Assembly (NCBI GenBank): GCA_041740995.1
Contig: JBGSKY010000211.1
Coordinates: 1-5,993, forward strand
Direction of reading: 5' to 3'
DNA length: 5,993 nucleotides
Origin: JBGSKY01 sp041740995
GTDB taxonomy: Bacteria > Planctomycetota > Planctomycetia > Pirellulales > Pirellulaceae
Position numbers and translations under genes: made by a program. The stretch's first letter is position 1; each line of letters starts with the position of its first letter. Of the stretch, positions 5,075-5,993 are shown one piece after another. The notes under the pieces were generated by a model. It did not search any database, was not told the DNA's origin, and was given only the letters and a program-made list of their open reading frames with translations.

Positions 5075-5341
5075 CTAAAAAGAATTGCCGGTGTAGGGCC
5101 ATCGCGGCTTCAAAATGGTGTGCAGCCCGCAAGAGATTCGCGACGTGGGCAGCAGTCCCACGAGCCGATCAATCAATGCTCTGTCTTGGCGGAGGGTCAG
5201 AGACCGAGGTGAGTCGACGTCGAATTGCTCGTCGCTCTCAATCACAGGACGAACGTTCGCCTTGAACGTGATCGTGTGGATCGCTCGGATCTGAGTATCG
5301 GTACCGGTTACATGCACGAACGCGAAGCATTCAGTTGTCAT
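5075..5341 (-). CDS. Probable small hypothetical protein, 88 aa
   Basis: The start is ATG 5341. The codons look real (atc, gac, acg, gcg frequent), and the protein has ordinary composition: CFAFVHVTGTDTQIRAIHTI, then a stretch with VIESDEQFDVDSPRSL, then a helical DRALIDRLVGLLPTSR. No family is recognised. There is no clear ribosome site; instead ATG 5341 overlaps the TGA of an upstream 26-codon ORF (ATGA), which would allow translational coupling. An imperfect hairpin (5339-5359) covers the start. A stop lies ten codons upstream in frame. A hairpin follows the 3' end. It may be an intact small gene or the fragment of a larger decayed one. Confidence 0.45.
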   Translation of the reverse strand: MTTECFAFVHVTGTDTQIRAIHTITFKANVRPVIESDEQFDVDSPRSLTLRQDRALIDRLVGLLPTSRISCGLHTILKPRWPYTGNSF

Positions 5342-5418
5342 GGGGTCAGCCGACCCATGGCGAATTTGTCACCGGGCTGCATCAATGTCGAGTGTCTCGT
5401 TTCGGTCGGCACTGTCAT
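5338..5418 (-). CDS. Possible 26-aa leader ORF
   Basis: It runs from ATG 5418 to a TGA that overlaps the ATG of the 88-aa gene. The product has the normal composition of a real segment (MQPGDKFAMGRLTP at its end). GGAGG occurs upstream, about 12 bases from the ATG, rather far. Its own ATG in turn overlaps the TGA of an 11-codon ORF starting at 5450. It could be a coupled leader peptide or the out-of-frame N-terminus of the 88-aa gene. Confidence 0.25.
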   Translation of the reverse strand: MTVPTETRHSTLMQPGDKFAMGRLTP

Positions 5419-5422
5419 GTTT

Positions 5423-5450
5423 TTGGCGCTTCCTCCATTGTCACCATCAT
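5423..5450 (+). promoter_or_regulatory. Promoter-like site before RNA element copy 2
   Basis: TTGGCG (5423-5428) and CATCAT (5445-5450), 16 bases apart, sit exactly where TTGGAG and CATTAT sit before the first copy. The minus-strand mini-ORF begins at 5450, so this stretch would be a divergent start region. Confidence 0.45.
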
Positions 5451-5456
5451 GAGTTC

Positions 5457-5544
5457 GTCATCGTGATCAAACCATACGAGGAGTCGGCGGCGAAATCGCA
5501 CTCGAATACAGAGAGCGATTCACGGTGACGCTTGCTGCCGTCTC
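5457..5544 (+). ncRNA. Structured RNA element, H-type pseudoknot, copy 2
   Basis: Stem A pairs 5457-5466 with 5520-5529; stem B pairs 5481-5491 with 5534-5544 with one T-T mismatch. Relative to copy 1, the pair G1271-C1332 becomes A5482-T5543, G1278-C1325 becomes a G-T wobble, and G1255-T1309 becomes A5466-T5520, all still paired. GTCATCGTG, CACGGTGAC and the inner GAGCGA are identical in both copies. It ends 25 bases before ATG 5570 of the small acidic gene. A regulatory leader is the simplest reading. Confidence 0.65.
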
Positions 5545-5569
5545 ACAATACTCCGAGGCATTAACCCAA

Positions 5570-5649
5570 ATGACAACGACTACGAAGTTGACCGCGTTTC
5601 AATGGACCTGATTTCGCGTACCCTGCGCAGAGGCGACTTACCCGCCGAC
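5570..5649 (+). repeat. Tandem repeat unit 1 in the acidic gene
   Basis: These 80 bases match 5773-5853 at 62 positions, with one missing G. The offset is 203 bases, or 204 (68 codons) once the missing base is restored. Confidence 0.75.
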
Positions 5650-5772
5650 ATCGATGGACAACAGCTAGAACTCGACGAAGACGACATCGAGTACCTCGTG
5701 TACGGGCTGCGTGAGTGCAACTTACTGCAGGCCGTACTGATCGCCACACGAGGGAGATCGATTGACGATGAG

Positions 5773-5853
5773 ATGACAACGACTTCGACGTTGAACGCTT
5801 TTCAGTGGGACCAGATCCTGTTTACCTTGTGCGAAGGCGATTCATCCGCCGAC
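5773..5853 (+). repeat. Tandem repeat unit 2 in the acidic gene
   Basis: It reads MTTTSTLNAFQWDQILFTL and onward, in frame with the 5602-5865 reading. It keeps the G that unit 1 lacks, and is cut short by the TAA at 5863-5865. Confidence 0.75.
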
Positions 5854-5898
5854 ACTAGTCCTTAAACAAGCGACCGCTTAATCAAAGAATCTTAGAAA

Positions 5899-5979
5899 AC
5901 TCGAAAACCCTCGGCGTTTTACGCGTGTATTGGATGTTACTCATCAGTCCATTCACGCACGCAAACGAGGGTTTCGAGT
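5899..5979. repeat. Long imperfect hairpin at right edge
   Basis: The outer arms 5899-5913 and 5966-5979 pair over 14 bp with one extra A on the left. Inside, GCGTG (5923-5927) pairs with CACGC (5954-5958) and TGGA (5931-5934) with TCCA (5948-5951). It starts 34 bases past the stop of the acidic gene, so it may end its transcript. A short non-coding mobile element is another possibility. What lies to its right is outside the window. Confidence 0.5.
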
Positions 5980-5993
5980 GAACGCTAAACTAC

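Larger units (their letters stand above)
5570..5865 (+). pseudogene. Small acidic protein gene with internal duplication and frameshift
   Basis: From ATG 5570 the frame gives MTTTTKLTAFQWT and then a stop at 5609. Adding one G after 5605 (TGGACC to TGGGACC, as in the second repeat) restores a 98-residue frame that continues to TAA 5865. The restored protein begins MTTTTKLTAFQWDLISRTLRRGDLPAD. It has an acidic middle (QQLELDEDDIEYLVYGLREC), then LLQAVLIATRGRSIDDE, and ends with a second diverged copy of the beginning. GAGG (5555-5558) is 11 bases before ATG 5570. If the gene is instead read from ATG 5602 it gives an intact 87-aa product, but without a ribosome site. The family is unknown. The structured element directly upstream suggests it is, or was, regulated with the second parB-like gene. 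Confidence 0.55.

Noticed and set aside
5008..5265. 85-codon + strand open frame
   Set aside because: No ribosome site, Arg/Ala/Ser-rich as expected of a shadow, and opposite a better-looking minus frame at 5075-5341.
5854..5993. Integron attC site in the right-edge hairpin
   Set aside because: No RYYYAAC/GTTRRRY pair at the ends of the stem and no integrase in view.
1..5993. CRISPR array, tRNA or rRNA
   Set aside because: No regularly spaced short direct repeats and no cloverleaf or rRNA core sequence noticed on either strand.

Overview
The window looks like an accessory or intergenic-rich part of a planctomycete chromosome, most likely a Rhodopirellula-like marine species. This rests on three things: moderate GC; proteins of a style I associate with planctomycete hypothetical families (the tyrosine-rich 'YYTKVQRIDGRLKKEYIGR' N-terminus and the 'EARILSG...FFDV' helix-turn-helix protein); and a dispersed structured element whose spurious translations resemble small ORFs annotated in such genomes. 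The assignment comes from recall, not from a search.

Left half (1-4074), all on the + strand. Two adjacent ParB-like genes (73-1068 and 1352-2155) are diverged paralogs that share a ParB/Srx N-terminal domain but have unrelated C-terminal parts. They are followed by a gene for a putative HTH protein (2323-3213). Its N-terminal coding signal appears to continue upstream in another frame, suggesting a frameshift near 2277-2283. A gene for a helical protein with an EYxGR-type N-terminus follows (3292-4074). The same orientation and modest gaps suggest a co-transcribed module, possibly for DNA binding or replicon maintenance, but no parA, transposase, integrase or phage structural gene is visible.

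Middle and right (4075-5450). Hairpins lie between the end of the + block and a convergent minus-strand gene (4190-4672, 160 aa, unknown function). Upstream of that gene is a perfect 12-bp inverted repeat. The stretch 4800-5074 has no convincing gene. A probable small minus-strand gene (5075-5341) is preceded by two mini-ORFs joined by ATGA stop/start overlaps.

The most notable signal is an 88-nt element present twice (1246-1333 and 5457-5544, ungapped, about 74% identical). Each copy can fold as an H-type pseudoknot with compensatory changes. Each is preceded at identical spacing by a promoter-like pair (TTGGxG, 16 nt, CATYAT), and each ends 18-25 nt before a start codon: that of the second parB-like gene, and that of a small acidic gene at 5570. 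The small gene carries an internal tandem duplication of its first 80 bases and a one-base frameshift. The window ends in a long imperfect hairpin (5899-5979).
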